From contig NMRA01000079.1 in NCBI GenBank assembly GCA_002633005.1, forward strand, positions 615,225-679,224: 64,000 bases of DNA, given 5' to 3'. Source of the DNA: Phoronis australis. Its lineage: Eukaryota > Phoronida > Phoronidae. The notes under the pieces are model-generated. The model made no database searches and was not told the origin of the DNA. It saw only the letters and a list, made by a program, of their open reading frames with translations. The position numbers and the translations under genes were made by a program. How positions within the stretch are numbered: position 1 is the stretch's first letter; each line of letters starts with the position of its first letter. Positions 1 through 13,500 of this stretch are shown here, piece after piece.

Positions 1-2507
1 TATCTAAACTATTGCTCAATTTTTTAATCACATTCCAAGCATAATTCCCATTTTTGAGATAGCATATAGTAACTAGAAGTGATGTTGTTGTGGCAGAACT
101 CTTGGAAGGTTTTGTGTGCAGCAAAGACTTTCCGATTCCCATTTCCAAAATGGGAGTTGGGCATTTCCATTAAAAAAACATTCCGTCCTCCTTACGGCCT
201 AAACATGGAAATCGTGAAATCAGTTGGTTAAGTAAAGAATAACGGAAATTAGTCCCAAAATTACCATGTCATGATGAAGATGGTTTCTGTTGTCAAAAGG
301 AATAGGAAATTTGAAATCTTTAGTGAATGATATGAAACAGNCTCATGGCGTTTTAAATTTACTCACTTTTTTCTCCAAGTGACCATTTTCTGTTGGGTAT
401 GGAAAGCTTTCAGATGAACTTTTGTGTTGAGTAGCCTAGCTGTTTTATGATTTCCATTTTATGAGCCAGGCAATGAGGAAATGCCCCTTTAAAGATGTAT
501 TAAAAATGGTTAGAACTCGTTGGGTCAGTGTATGAATGTGTTTGTTGTGTGGATGTTTATGTATTGGTGTGCATGTGCTAATGAATGCACGCATGTGTCT
601 GAATGGTGATCAGGGCTGTGATATCTAATAAGAATTACCCCTAAGGGGTCGCTGTGCAAATTTTGTAACAATAAATTTATGATTCTTGCACCAGGTGTTG
701 TATTTGTGGCAGAGTGTGGTATGCAAGAACAGGCCTGGTTTTTTACGTTGTCACCTTATTTTGAGCCATCCAGAAAAGCCAACAGCGTTCTACAAAACAT
801 TCTTTCCGACAGCTGAATCTGGAAATTGAATGAAGTGGAAATTTCACTCAAGGCCTATGAATGGGTCTAAGAAGTATCTGATTCAATTTTTGTTGTTGCT
901 TACACTTTTGAAGTCAACCGAACTCCTCTTAATTGGGATAAGGAATGTTGGCTTTATGTGACACATCGTTTTCTCAGAACAAGTCCCTATACTAGGTCCA
1001 TTTTTATGCAAAATGTCCACTCGTAAATAATGCTAAAAGATTGAGACTTTTTTGCCACGTTTGTCATCGAAAGTGCTTGGCTAAGTTGTAGTAAAAAATT
1101 GGTCCAATATTGTTGCTGATTACCAGAAGAAAAATCTAAAAAGTGGTTTGTTGTACACTTCCAAACACAAGGTCCCAGGGTTCAACTTTCCAAAATGATG
1201 TCTACATTTAGTGATACCCAAATTTGAACAAAGATCATATCAAACTTATGCCTATCTGTTCAAAGTTCATCGTGTGCTGACAGTTGTATTATTATATAAA
1301 ATTTTAAAACGTTCAAGTGAATTCGTCTTGCTTAGTCTTGTTGAAATTTTTGATAAAACAATATTTTACCGTTCTGCCATTTTGCATTCTAATTTGATGA
1401 AGCTTTACTGTACTTCACTTCATGGGGCCCACAAAATGAGATGTTCTTCAAAAATTAACATGACGAGGAACGATCATAGTATTCTGGAGGAATTTGGCTG
1501 TCCTGCAAAATACATCATGACTGAATGAGAAGCTGAACAGATTGGTTTCATTTTTTAATTCCATTTCATCAACAAAATTATGCCCATGGTATGTCACATC
1601 ACTTAATAATTAAGTATTACGTTTTTTCTCGTCTCAATTGGCAAAAAGTCACCGAGCCTCTAAAGGACACTATTCAGAATTAGACTGCTGTCAGTCAAAA
1701 TGCGGTGACCCTATTTTGACAAAATCATCAACAAGTTTGACTTTTACAACCATATTAAAAATACAAGACTGTCAAGCCATTAACGAATTTATTCACCGTC
1801 ACTGTTAATTTACTCTTGCACCATGCACACTTCAAGCAATCAATGACCTAAGTACAACAGGACCTTATTGCACAGCAAAAACATGACAAGGAGCACTGAG
1901 TCGACCTACGGGCCAATTATAGTTAATTTTGTTGTTCCATTATTCAAAGTTGCTACTATGAGGCAAGTATTTTCTCAAAAACAATGTTCATGATGACTGC
2001 TCAAAACAAACACCAATTCAAATCACAGATCTAATGTTGTAGGTAGATGAATAGCTTAAAAAGTCACCATTACGGCAAACAGTGAGAAAAATGGTGAGAT
2101 GACACCAAACATAAATACCCCATTTTATGATTAGAATTTAACAAATGATTGCTGAAGTAATTCACAAAATGGGACATTACTTCATTAGTAAGCATTACAC
2201 AAAACAGCACACCATGAAAAAGAAGCTGCACAGGTATGAAAAATGACAAGCATGGCAGGTAACACAGCAAAGACACCAAGCATTCAAATGCCTGGTGGAC
2301 CTTGCTGACACCTTGCAAGGAGTAGACTGAGTACAACCAGCGTGAAAACTTGATCACATGGTCATACACAAATCGCTTACTAATTAGTATTCCTTGATAA
2401 TACTCAGCTAACTCAGTACAATCTTACAACAAACCATTTTGGCTTGGACAGGGTAACTAGTCCTCAAAGTGGCTTAGAATTTTAGTAATTGGAAATCTCC
2501 CGTATAC

Positions 2508-2715
2508 TTCACACACAATAGGCCTTTTGAAATTGACATGTAAGTCCAGTGAAAGTAGTTCTTAGTGAACCCTGCTCTTAGTCATACAGTTTACCTGACG
2601 TGTAAGTAAAGGCAGCTTAACAAGGGACTCATAGTCCTGTCTGAGTTATAATATTAACTGTTTTATTATCCTCTACGGTTTGGAATAGCCGAGCCCAGAA
2701 TGTACTGTGACCCCT
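2508..2715 (+). repeat. Dispersed repeat, copy 1
   Basis: Shares blocks such as ttgaaattgacatg, aagtccagtgaaagta, cagcttaacaa and aatag-c-gagcccaga with 34862-35070 in the same order and orientation. No terminal repeats or coding capacity seen. Confidence 0.6.
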
Positions 2716-3769
2716 TGAACGTGCCTAACAAAGTCAATGGCTTATCAATTTGATCTCAAGTAAGTATGACAAATAAAAAAGTAAAAAAAAACACCAAAAA
2801 CCGATAAATATGATTGTTAACACTCAGTTATAATTTTATAACATTAAGACAATGCTGGATAAGTTCGTTCAAGCAATGGCAAAGTAACATTTAGAAAAAG
2901 TAATGTTTTTCAAAAAACAAAATGAAAAAATATTTTCTACCATTTTAGCATGAATGCAGAATTTGTGAGGGTTATGAAACAGAGACAGACCTATAGTCAT
3001 GTCACTCTTATTTAGACATAAAAGATCATGCCCTTTAAATTTCACAAAACAACCCTTTTAATAATAACAATTATAGAGTTGTAACAAATCAAATCTTCAC
3101 AGAACACCAAAACGTGAATTTCACCTCACACATACATGTACATTACAGTTCAGTTTGAAATTACATACGCTCAATGTTGCAACAGAAAGAAGGAAACACA
3201 CCCTTCTCTGAAGCCTGTCACTAGCGAAGTGCCCGACACATACAGTCGCGCCTGCATGCCCACGTAACAAAGGCGCACTGAGACGCAAAAAATACATTAG
3301 CATAAGAATAAATGAACAATAACAACTAAATAAGCATAACAATAAACGTACAGTTACTAAAGTCTCCTCACAGGCTCTCGAGTAAATAAAGTAACAAATA
3401 AATTTCTAGTCCATTGTGCCAATCAGAGTGAATTCTGCTCTTGATGACACAAAAATAAAGAATAATATTAAAAGTTTAATACGTTATTTGCTGGATAACT
3501 TTGGATTGTTGCATGGCGTGAACAGCATTGTTCAGTAATGGCCTTCTACAGCGTTACCCTGTAATGTCATTGTTATCCAGCATGAATTCAATTTAGCATA
3601 CCACTTGATCGTCTCACAAGATCCTTGGTCAATATTGACCAAGACAGTTGTAAGAGAATGAAATCATGTTTTGCTAGAGAAGTAATGGTTCTTACCTTGT
3701 TACCATACAACACATCCTTGGCTGGGAAGTAACTATTGTAATGAAAACTGCATTTTTCATACCGTTTGA

Positions 3770-4020
3770 GACAAAGTAGTCCCATGACAAAGTAGTCCTG
3801 TCATGTCAAAGTGGTACTGAAACAAACTTGTCTAACAACAAACTAGTCGTATGACAAAACAGTTCTACAACAAAGTAGTCCCATGGCAAAATAATTTTAT
3901 GACAAATTTGTCCAATGATAAAATATTCCTACAATAAAGTAATTCCATGGCAAAAGTAGTCCTACAACAAAGTGGTCCCATTGTAAAGTAGTTCAGAATC
4001 TATAACAGAGTAGTCCTCAG
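3770..4020. repeat. Degenerate 15-18-bp minisatellite just after the myosin stop
   Basis: About fifteen imperfect copies of a unit like acaaagtagtcccatg (variants gtcctac, gttctac, attccatgg) run from about 3770 to 4020, ending some 60 bp beyond the stop codon of the minus-strand myosin, and are thus probably in its 3' UTR. Confidence 0.75.
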
Positions 4021-4077
4021 GACAACAGAGGCACCACCTCATACGACTGCATCTTGGATTTTTCAAACAGTTTTCAC

Positions 4078-7000
4078 TCAGTGGCGCGGTAGTCGAGTGC
4101 GCACAGTTGACAACTTTTTCTTAGTGTACTCCACATTCTGTTCAACCTGAAGAATAAGTAGGTCAAAGGTCAACATTACGAAACAAGTTGCATCATCAGA
4201 CTGCAAAACAAAGCTGTCGGTCGATCCTGTAAAAAAGAGCACAACATGCAATAGCTTCTTCAAATTTCCGTTCTAAGGCCACGACTGTACGTTTGACCGA
4301 GTCTAATCTGACTGAAATTTAGGGAATTTTACAGCAAAGCAATTCGGCTATTGTCTGAAAACTAATGTCTTACAAATAATCTTCAGTTTCTCTACGGAGT
4401 TTTGCCTCTTATATTCGGCTTGAAACAATGGAAGAACTTGGAAGAAATGTAGGTACTCATTTTTTCAACTCTTAATCCGTCTGCACGAAAGATGTTCATG
4501 TTCAAGGCATACATGTACATGTACCTGATTACGTATTAGATGAGTGTAGGCATCTTGCTCCCTGGAGGTCAACTGGCCTGCCACCGACGGCTGTTTGTAG
4601 TTACGGTCAGGCACAGAGGGTCCTCCGGGGTGAATGGCCTATGACAAAAAAATGCATTCACGTAGTACAGGAGACTCCGAAACACATTGGATGAAATGAC
4701 CAAGAATTCCCTGCCGTGATGGCAAAAAGCAAGCCGAATTCACCAACAGGTTAAAGGAGTAGAATGAACACATTACAGCGTTTCCCGTTGCTCCCAACTT
4801 GTTCGATTCTATAGCCCAACAACAAGTTGGGAAGTTTACCCCTGTAGCCAATATCTTACATGACTGATTAACTCCATTCTGGCAATTATGGTTGGAGTGC
4901 CAGCTCTCTTTTGTTTGATAACTGCTCTAATCTCCAATAAGATCATAGCTACCCTGACTGTGCTGTGCTGTTAAAAATGAAAGTTAGTGTATATCTGAAC
5001 ATAAACCAATAGCATTTCTGAAATCTTCATCAAGTGGTGATCATGTTTAGTTTTTGAATCGCAAAAATCGCCCAACTGCAACCAAAGTTACGACAATATA
5101 TTCTTTCCGAATACAGCACATGACAGCGACATCCCGTTGCTCCCAACTTGTTCCATTCTATAGCCCAAAAACTAGTTGGGAAGTTTACCCCCAAAGTAGC
5201 CAATATCTTACACGACTGATTAACTTCATTCTTGCATGTGCTCTTTTGTTCGATAATTGCTCTAATCTCCAATCAGATCGTATCTAGCCTTACTGGGCTG
5301 GGCTTATAGAAGTGAAAGTTAAGTTATAACATATTTGAGCTTAAACCAATAGCATTTCTGAATTCCTCGTCAAATGCTGAACATGTTTCGTTTGTGAGTC
5401 ACCAAAATCGCCCAACTTACAGAAGTTACGACAATCTATTCTGTTCAAACGGATTACCAACGCACTGGGTTTGACTGTGTTCATATGCGTTCGGTAATAG
5501 TGTGCAAGCACCATAAGTTTCCTTTGAAGCCTGGGAGATATTTGGCATGCTTGTTATCATACTGGACAAAAGTCTGAGCTGGGCAGTTAACAAAAGAGCC
5601 AGATGTTATCGCACCTTCAGCACCCCTCACATCTGGAAAAGTTACTGAACGACAAAACGCTGTAATGAATTCACTCTGGATTTGACTATCTTCACATGTG
5701 GCCTGTAATAAACCTGGTGGATAATTGGCCTGCCTGTTGTCATAACAGACTAAAGACAGTGCTTGGCAGTTAACAAAGAGGCGAGATGTTATCACACGCT
5801 CAGAACCCCCTACGTCTGGTTAAGTCACTGAACGGGAAAACGCTGTCATGGACAAGGCATGGGGAATTACTAACCGTTATGACAGCAAATGAATTTTAAT
5901 CTGATTACATTTGGCGTGTACTGTACATAAATACAACATTCTGTTCTCAGTTTCTGAATTTAATCAACAATTTCATCCTTTAAGTTCAAAGTAACAATGG
6001 CATCATTTTTATTTTAATAAAACAAATTGCTTATTACTCATATTATTGATGAACTCGTCATCCACCTAAAAAACAATACTGACATCACTTACTGCGGTTT
6101 CAAGGCTTGGAAAGAACTGACAGACTGCTGGAGGTTTTACGAGACGGTTTGTCATGGTGTGTCATTTTATGCAGTAAGTAGACAAAAAAGTCAAAAAGCA
6201 AAATTTGGACAGAACAAGAGTTCATAGCCACATTTAGCTATCATACAATCAGATTTACCACAAAAAGTTTAATAACACCCATTAATATGCTGTAACACCC
6301 AAAAAATGATATGATTCCATTTGTCGTACTAACAAAAGACTGGGTGGGAATAGATGGTCAACGAAACATCTGACTTCACCATGGCTTTCATAATAAAAGT
6401 AAGTAAAATGACTATCATAATGATAAAGCCAAGAAAGGGACGGATGAATGAACACAGTTTCAACTTACCATGTACTGGGGGTCGAGATAGGACGCTCTGT
6501 CACCTACGCTGGCATACATCTGTGAAAAATGAACGAAACTGCATTTGACAGCAATTCGCAAAAACACGGAATCAAACCCACTACACACTCAGTAGCAGCC
6601 GAAAGCTTAGCAATAGTCGGCTACAATGTGCCCACAATTTGAGAACCAGTTTGATGCCCGATATGAGTGGAGAAAACTGGTTCTCAAAATGCGAGGACAA
6701 CTATTTCCAAATGCTCTAATACTGACCCAAATCCGATGCTTTAAATAGCAGAGTATCTGAAGCATGTCTAAATGATAAAGACAATGACTTTGATTTCAGC
6801 TTATGTCTGACAGATAAGGGTAAGATTTGGCAATTTGTAATAAAACCACGATGAGAAAACACAGTGCAAAATTCAACAGACTATGATGATGATAATTTAT
6901 GAGTAATTGCGACCTTTCCTTATTAACAAGTGACAACCAAATTTTACAAGAAACAGGCTTGCCGACTGTGTAATGGAACTTAAGGTTACGTAAGTTTTGG

Positions 7001-7562
7001 AAGAACTTTTTGCAGTCTAGTTACGGGAAACAACTTCGTCCACATGTAATGATCTATGCACAGTGAACAATTGATGATCCTTAAAGTAGTCAGTACCCAA
7101 GATAAGGACAATCTAAAGAACAAAATACCCGTGGCTTTAAAGTATTAGTTCTGGTCTGTGTTTTCTTTGTCAGCTGAACCATTGCCAAGCCTAGGTACGT
7201 TTATTTTGCTTTTGAAAAAAGAACTTTTAAAATGTGAGCGGTGCGAGAGGGAGTGAGACGCAGCTTTCATAATGAGTCGAGCGCAGATTGATACCAATTA
7301 TGCTATTTTTGGCCTAATATTTTGATTCTGCTGAATAACTTTTCAAAAGTAAGAAACAAAGCATAAAGTTACGAGGAAGGTCACTGGTAATGTGCTAATG
7401 CACACAACATCAAGGCTGGTGCCAAACACTCACCCCAGAGTCAGAGCTCTCCTCCACCTCAAAGTAAAGGTCGTCAGAGACCACTAGCTCACCATAGTCA
7501 CATTCACCTGTTGCCTGGCCACACGGTTCAGTAAGCAGGCCAGCATAGTTGGAGATTGGTGT
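4078..7562 (-). other. Tyrosine-rich C-terminal tail of the myosin (exons 26-29)
   Basis: After the SH2 domain about 100 residues remain, with tyrosines in short acidic or YxxPhi settings: Y955 (YGEL), Y965 (YFEV), Y977 (YASV), Y986 (YLDP), Y991, Y1006, Y1023 (YTHL), Y1037. The protein ends in a basic stretch ([17 protein letters not shown]) and TGA at 4080-4078. Exons 27 (51 nt) and 28 (114 nt) are too short for ORF finding but have clean acceptors, donors and matching phase 0. No known domain is seen. The tyrosines could be ligands for this SH2 domain or for other SH2 proteins; that is inference. Confidence 0.75.
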
Positions 7563-10500
7563 CTGAAGGAGCAGACAAATGACACGATTAGACGTAGTAA
7601 TTCCAGGCAAAAACTGCCCAATTTTAACTGTTAATTTCATCTAACGAACGTTAATAGACGAATACAAGTGCCTGGTCGCAAATCAAAAAGATAGTATTAT
7701 GTGAAACCATCTATCAATCTTCGCACGTTGACCATATTCAGTATTAAGTTGATGGTTGGAACACCTTAATCTTGCCATCGAGCTAATAAAAATATGTGGT
7801 AATGGTAGCGGCAAATACATTTCACATTTCTACGCAGGAGACTTAAAAAAATAGGTATCACACCTTGAGCTGTTATGTACACTAATTGTTTGTCGTTCTT
7901 GTAGATTATGGTACAAGTTCCTCACAGCCCACACATTGATGAAGCAACAAAATACAAAGACATGCCTTTTGTAACTACATTTTCACCAAATACACCATGT
8001 TTTGTCTCCTAGCTTCACCTAGGGAAAATAACATTTCACACACAGCTTTGTAGAATCTTGGTCTGGATAACTTAATTAACGAGACCCAATATTTCACAGA
8101 GCCATCATCACAAAACATCCAAAAAATAAGTTATTCTCCCCAAACAGATGTTCACATGACAAGCTATTTGCCTCTAGCATACAGTAATCCCACCTTTTGG
8201 TGATAAGCGACAAGTGCACTCAGATCTTTGTGTACTTTTGGTTCACCAACGATCACGTACTTCCCGCTGCGCGTCTGGTCGATCATATAGTGGCGACACC
8301 TGTCTTCAACCCTGGAAAAAATAAATATTGCCAGCAAATTAGTTTCACGCTTACTTTTTTGACGACAAATAATGTAAACAAGTGTCTTCTGATTTACATA
8401 ATATATAATTTATCAAAAAAAGGTAAAGAATGGTCTTATTTATTTGATAAATTTCTCTGTATCATTTAGCAGTCTGCGAGTGATTGTTATTCATAGAGAT
8501 AACATTTCCTCTGGCAATTGAGAGATCAACCTTTTAGGCAATTGGTAATTGTTGCCAAATTGACACAACTCCCTTACCTTCCTAGCTCAATTCTTTGCTC
8601 GGTACCTGAGCCACTTCGATAACTACTGCATTTACAATACGATAAAAGACTACTCAGCAAATTTTTGTTTTAGAGCTACAGCCAATCAAAGAAATTATAA
8701 AATTCAATCATTCTAGCTATTGCCTATGAGCGGAACAACAGACATGTCATAATCCAGTACTATAACAGATATGACATAAATTAACATTATACTAACACTC
8801 TGAGCTAATTCTGAATGAGAGACATGCCACGATCCAACATACTGAGCTACATACCTGAATGAGAGAGAATAGCCAAAACGACTTTCACTGACTCGAATAA
8901 GGAAGCAGCCAATTGGCTTAGTATGGAGTAGGAGTTCAGCCTCTCTGAAACATTAAAAAATTCAGGGGCTGATTTCTACGTTCGAGTTGACCTTATACTT
9001 TTGTAAACCTGGTGGAAAAAGGAGGCTACACTGAATAAATGTCATAGGTGTGTGTCTGTCTGTACAACATGTTTTTGTTTTTAACACATAATTTATATTT
9101 TCAAATTGATGAACTAATAATATTTGTGAAATTAAGATTAAAAAATTAAATTGAACATTGTTGAATCAGAATCAACATGCAACATGCACTGTGATTATGT
9201 TAAAGTCTCACAAATTTACGACACAATATAGCCGACAAGTGAAGTAAATTTATTTTCCCTTTTCTTATACAATATAATGCACCATAAGATCTAACATCAC
9301 ACAAAGTTTCGAGAATTTCTGGGCACTCACAACAATATAACGAGACCTCGAAACACCAGAGAAGGGCAATTTGGCTATTACTTTTGTCAGAAATTAGTGA
9401 GAATTTACTATAGGCAGTGTGACTTAAAGAAGTATTCTGTGATAGGAATACACCAGTGATGCTGTAATTCCTTCAAAATGCAAGCGCCGTCTAAAAGGTA
9501 TTTTACGAAACCAAGATCTGCCCTAAGAGGCATTTGCCAACAACTGATTATGCCAGAATCTGACATTGTGTGGTAGGCTATGATGGGCCATTGGAGGAAA
9601 GTGTCGCCGGAAAAATACAAGCGTAATTGTGTACATTACGCTGTTAATTACGCCGTAAAATTACGAGCGTAATTGAATTCTTTACGGCGTAAAATTACTT
9701 TTAGCCAATGACGTTGGGTTTTACAATCTACGATCGCGCGCGCTCATGGACTGATGGATTTCATGGCTACGATACGAGCGCTGAATCATGGCGGATCAAA
9801 TCGCTGCTGCCATGTCAGCGATTGTGCAAGAACGAGCTGCCTAGCAACAGTCGTGTATGTTAGGTCATCACCGATTGGTTTAAATTTAAAACGTTCTTAA
9901 GGTATTTTACGAGAGTGTAATTTACGGCGACATTTCCACCATTTCATTTACGGGCGTAATTTTACTGCAACACTTTTCCCCATTTAATTTATGAGCGTAA
10001 TTGTACGGCGACACTTTCCCCTCAACGGCCCACCATAGTAGACAGTTGGCTAGTAGTAATACATCCTAGGGCTATACGATGATGGCCACATGGCTATTCC
10101 TGTTTTATGACTTCCAGTGAACACGTGAATCTTCTTATCAGATCGATAGGACCATTGAATGAGGACGCTTCATTCAAGTTTATGAACTAAAATTTAGCTG
10201 ATAACTAGAGTGTGGTGATTTGTTTAACAGCAATCTTGGCAATGAAGAACCTCCTAGTTCCCTAAGTTGCCTAAAGAGGGTGTGTCTGGTAAGCCATCAA
10301 GAGTACCTCCTCGTGATGATGCCATGGAACCATTCAAAGAAACCTCCTGACTGATCAGTCACCTTAGTCTTCTGAGTCTCTCTGAACCATCTGGAAATGA
10401 AGAATTTAGTGATTAAATAAGCAGTCTATTTCTTCAGGAAATTTCATCCTGCGGTGCTGCCGACTGTCACTTTTCAAATGGAATTTTTTTACCGTAAAAG

Positions 10501-13500
10501 CAATGTCCAGAAGCACTGATAGTTTTCTAATACTTCAATCTAGCCTTATTATATTCTCGTGTCACAGTAAGATAGTTTCAGCTGTCACAGCAGTTTTTCT
10601 GTTTGGATTATTTCAGAGGTATAATTGCAGCAAACAAACAAAAGATAAAAATGTGATGATACTGCTTTGGAAGCGCAAATGCACTTCTGAAGACTTTCTG
10701 ACTCCAGAATATGACTTAGAGTAGTTTTAACTGTTACTTGATAGTGCCTCAGCTGCTAAATTCAATTACATATTACGCATTCTTAATATGAAATACATAA
10801 TCAAATAAAATTAAAAGTATTTCTATTCCATTCACTTTTAATTGTATCGGGCAAAAATTTGATTTGAGAACTCTCATTTTGTATGAGTATGCATTACATT
10901 AAACTGATCACCAAGGTTTGGCAAATGCTCAATAGGGGGAGTACTGCTTCTGTAATGGGCCGTTCAATCTTACATTGACCTACCTAATCGAGGCTTGCCT
11001 GGTTCCCTGGGCACCATATTTAGTCTGTACTGTCTTCATTGGTTCAAACTCATCCTCCATCACTTCATCAGAGTCTGAGCTAGAGCTTTCTTCAGCCTCC
11101 TCCTAGAAACAAAAATCCAAGAAATACGGTAACCGTATTCGTCCCCATAAGCACAACTTGTCTGGGTTTTGAAAATATGCGCCCTCCCTCTCAATGTAAC
11201 CGACAATGTAATACGGATGCAAGACATAACTGTTCAACATAATATGTGATTCTTTACAGTACCATGACTTCAGTTTTAATATAAATCATGACTTTGTGAA
11301 CTAATAAATATCGTCTTGCATGGCATTTCCAAGTTTCAGCCTCTTCAGTCTTGATATTTGCCAGTCACAGCACACTCCACCTTCAGCAAAAGTTCAACAA
11401 TACTTCTAAACGTTTTTTGCCAAGAAGCATATTTGTTACAAATGACTATTGTTAACTTTACAGATGTTCTGATGACATCACAATGATGTAACCTGAAATG
11501 CCTGCTTATTAACCAATCGAAGATCCAATTGTCTTTGATTCTGGTAGCAAATGATTCTGATTTAGCGGTCTGTGGTTTGGAATGTAGGTAAATTTCTAAA
11601 CCAATGTGGTCGTCTACAGCGATGAAAGGACATTATGATACAAAACATTGCATCAACCAGTTTGAAAACTGCACCTCACCAGTACCAAGTAATCTTATAT
11701 TTGAAATAAAACTTTGATGCAGGCTTTTTCACCAGTGGTTTGCAGTGCAACTAAGTTTTCACCGAACTAAGTGACCCTTTTTCGTGACACTACAATGTAT
11801 ACCCTGGCTGCGTATTAGAGGGCAAATACGATACTGTTTAACAATTATGGAAAATACAGTTTTCAAAGTACCCGCAAACCCACTCACTCTGAGAGCCTTC
11901 TATACATTAAGCTTCAGCTGAAGTCACAATTTAAGTACAAAGTCCTAATTTGTTTTCAATGAGCAAAGGGTTCAGAATAATGTAATTAGATGATGAGCTC
12001 ATAATAAAGATCAAAATTATAGAAAAAGATTACATCTGTGAGTAAAGAATGACACAAATAGTCATCATATTAGATTTAGGGAACTTAGTTGAGTCTGTAT
12101 TTGAGACAGTTCATGCAACTGGGCACAGACGTTTTTGTAATTTTTGTCAGAACTTCAAATTAAAAGCAGACAAATTCACCAAAGACATGCTTGATTGAAA
12201 CACAGTACCTCTTCTTGATTCACTGCTTGCTGGGGTGCAACAATTTCTGGAATGTTGAATTCTGGAATTGTTTCCTGGGCTGTCTTGGGATTGAAAAACT
12301 CTATAAGCAATAAAAGAAGCAATCTGATTTGATTTAAAGTTTCAAAGCAACATAGATCCTACATTGTTTGACACATAAACAGTGTACAGAAGTCTCACTA
12401 TAGTCAAGGCATTCCCGATATGACTGGACATGATAATTGGCCAGGTGCAGTGATGCAGTGGTGGAAGATATCATGAGGTGGGCCCAACATTTTTCGTTTT
12501 GTGATCGTGCCTCCGCACACCCCAACACACACACACAGTCACGCAAAAGTAAATGCCCACGATTAGCACCAACGTAATAAATATCAAAACTTGTTTCCGT
12601 GCCATTTTTACTCATTTCTTTCTAAGCAGCCAGTCCGGGCCTCCTCCCCCAATTGCAAGTACTGGTGATGAGTTTATGATTAGGTAATTATAACCTTGTG
12701 CTGAAGTCTCCAATAAGTCAAATATCAGCAAATTTAACACGCAGTAAAAGTATTAAATTTTGTGACGTAGAAATCCTGCAGAAATTGTTTTGGAGCTTAT
12801 TTGGATCATGACATCTTGTCTTTTTAGGAATTAAGTTAATCAAAAAAGTATACTGATTACATATTAACAAAACATCTTTGTCAATTACAGGTCACAATTT
12901 TTTTTCATTTCTGTTTGATGTAATCTATTGGGTTTTTATAAAAATCCTCACTGAACTATTTATTCATGAAAAAATGTAAAATTTTACAATTTGGAGAACA
13001 ATGCCGAAACCTCCATATCTGAATGTTTGATTTGAATCTGATCATTTTTGAGACATGATGTTCTGAAGTTATCAAAATTTGTACAATCTTTCTAGTTTCA
13101 CGTATACTCAAATGGAGACAACCTCCTATCACTATTGCTACAATGGGCAATTTGCTTGGATAAGAAGTTTGGTTCTGACTCGAATTCAACTTGCTTGTCG
13201 AGTACACAGTAGATTTATCGTACTGTCACCTGAGTTTTACCTGGAATTTATGAGCTACCACAAAACAAGACATGTTTTAATAATTATCATTTTACGGTTC
13301 TTTGTAGAACCCTTGAAAATGCCCAAATTTGACTACCTTCAGAAAATCATGTCTCAGAAATGGCTGATTGGATTCATTTACATACCGGGGTATGTACTGT
13401 TCTCAAAAATGCTGAAAGGAATTTTTTAAATAAAAATATTTCCCTTTTTGCATGTCTTTTGAAATTTTTAAGAAAATTGCACAAATTAGAAACAAATCGT

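Larger units (their letters stand above)
1..4077. other. Noncoding region downstream of the myosin stop
   Basis: No exon with homology or convincing splice sites on either strand. It contains a dispersed-repeat copy (2508-2715) and a degenerate minisatellite (3770-4020). The 105-codon plus-strand open frame at 1211-1528 has no recognisable domain and lies in AT-rich sequence, so it is not called. The first part of the region would be the myosin 3' UTR; I could not place a convincing polyadenylation signal close to the stop. Confidence 0.5.

Noticed and set aside
1211-1528. 105-codon plus-strand open frame
   Set aside because: No domain, no splice context, AT-rich sequence of random-like composition; likely chance.
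5481-5795. 104-codon minus-strand open frame with an internal protein repeat
   Set aside because: The repeat comes from a DNA-level duplication inside MITE family 1; other copies of the element do not keep the frame open.
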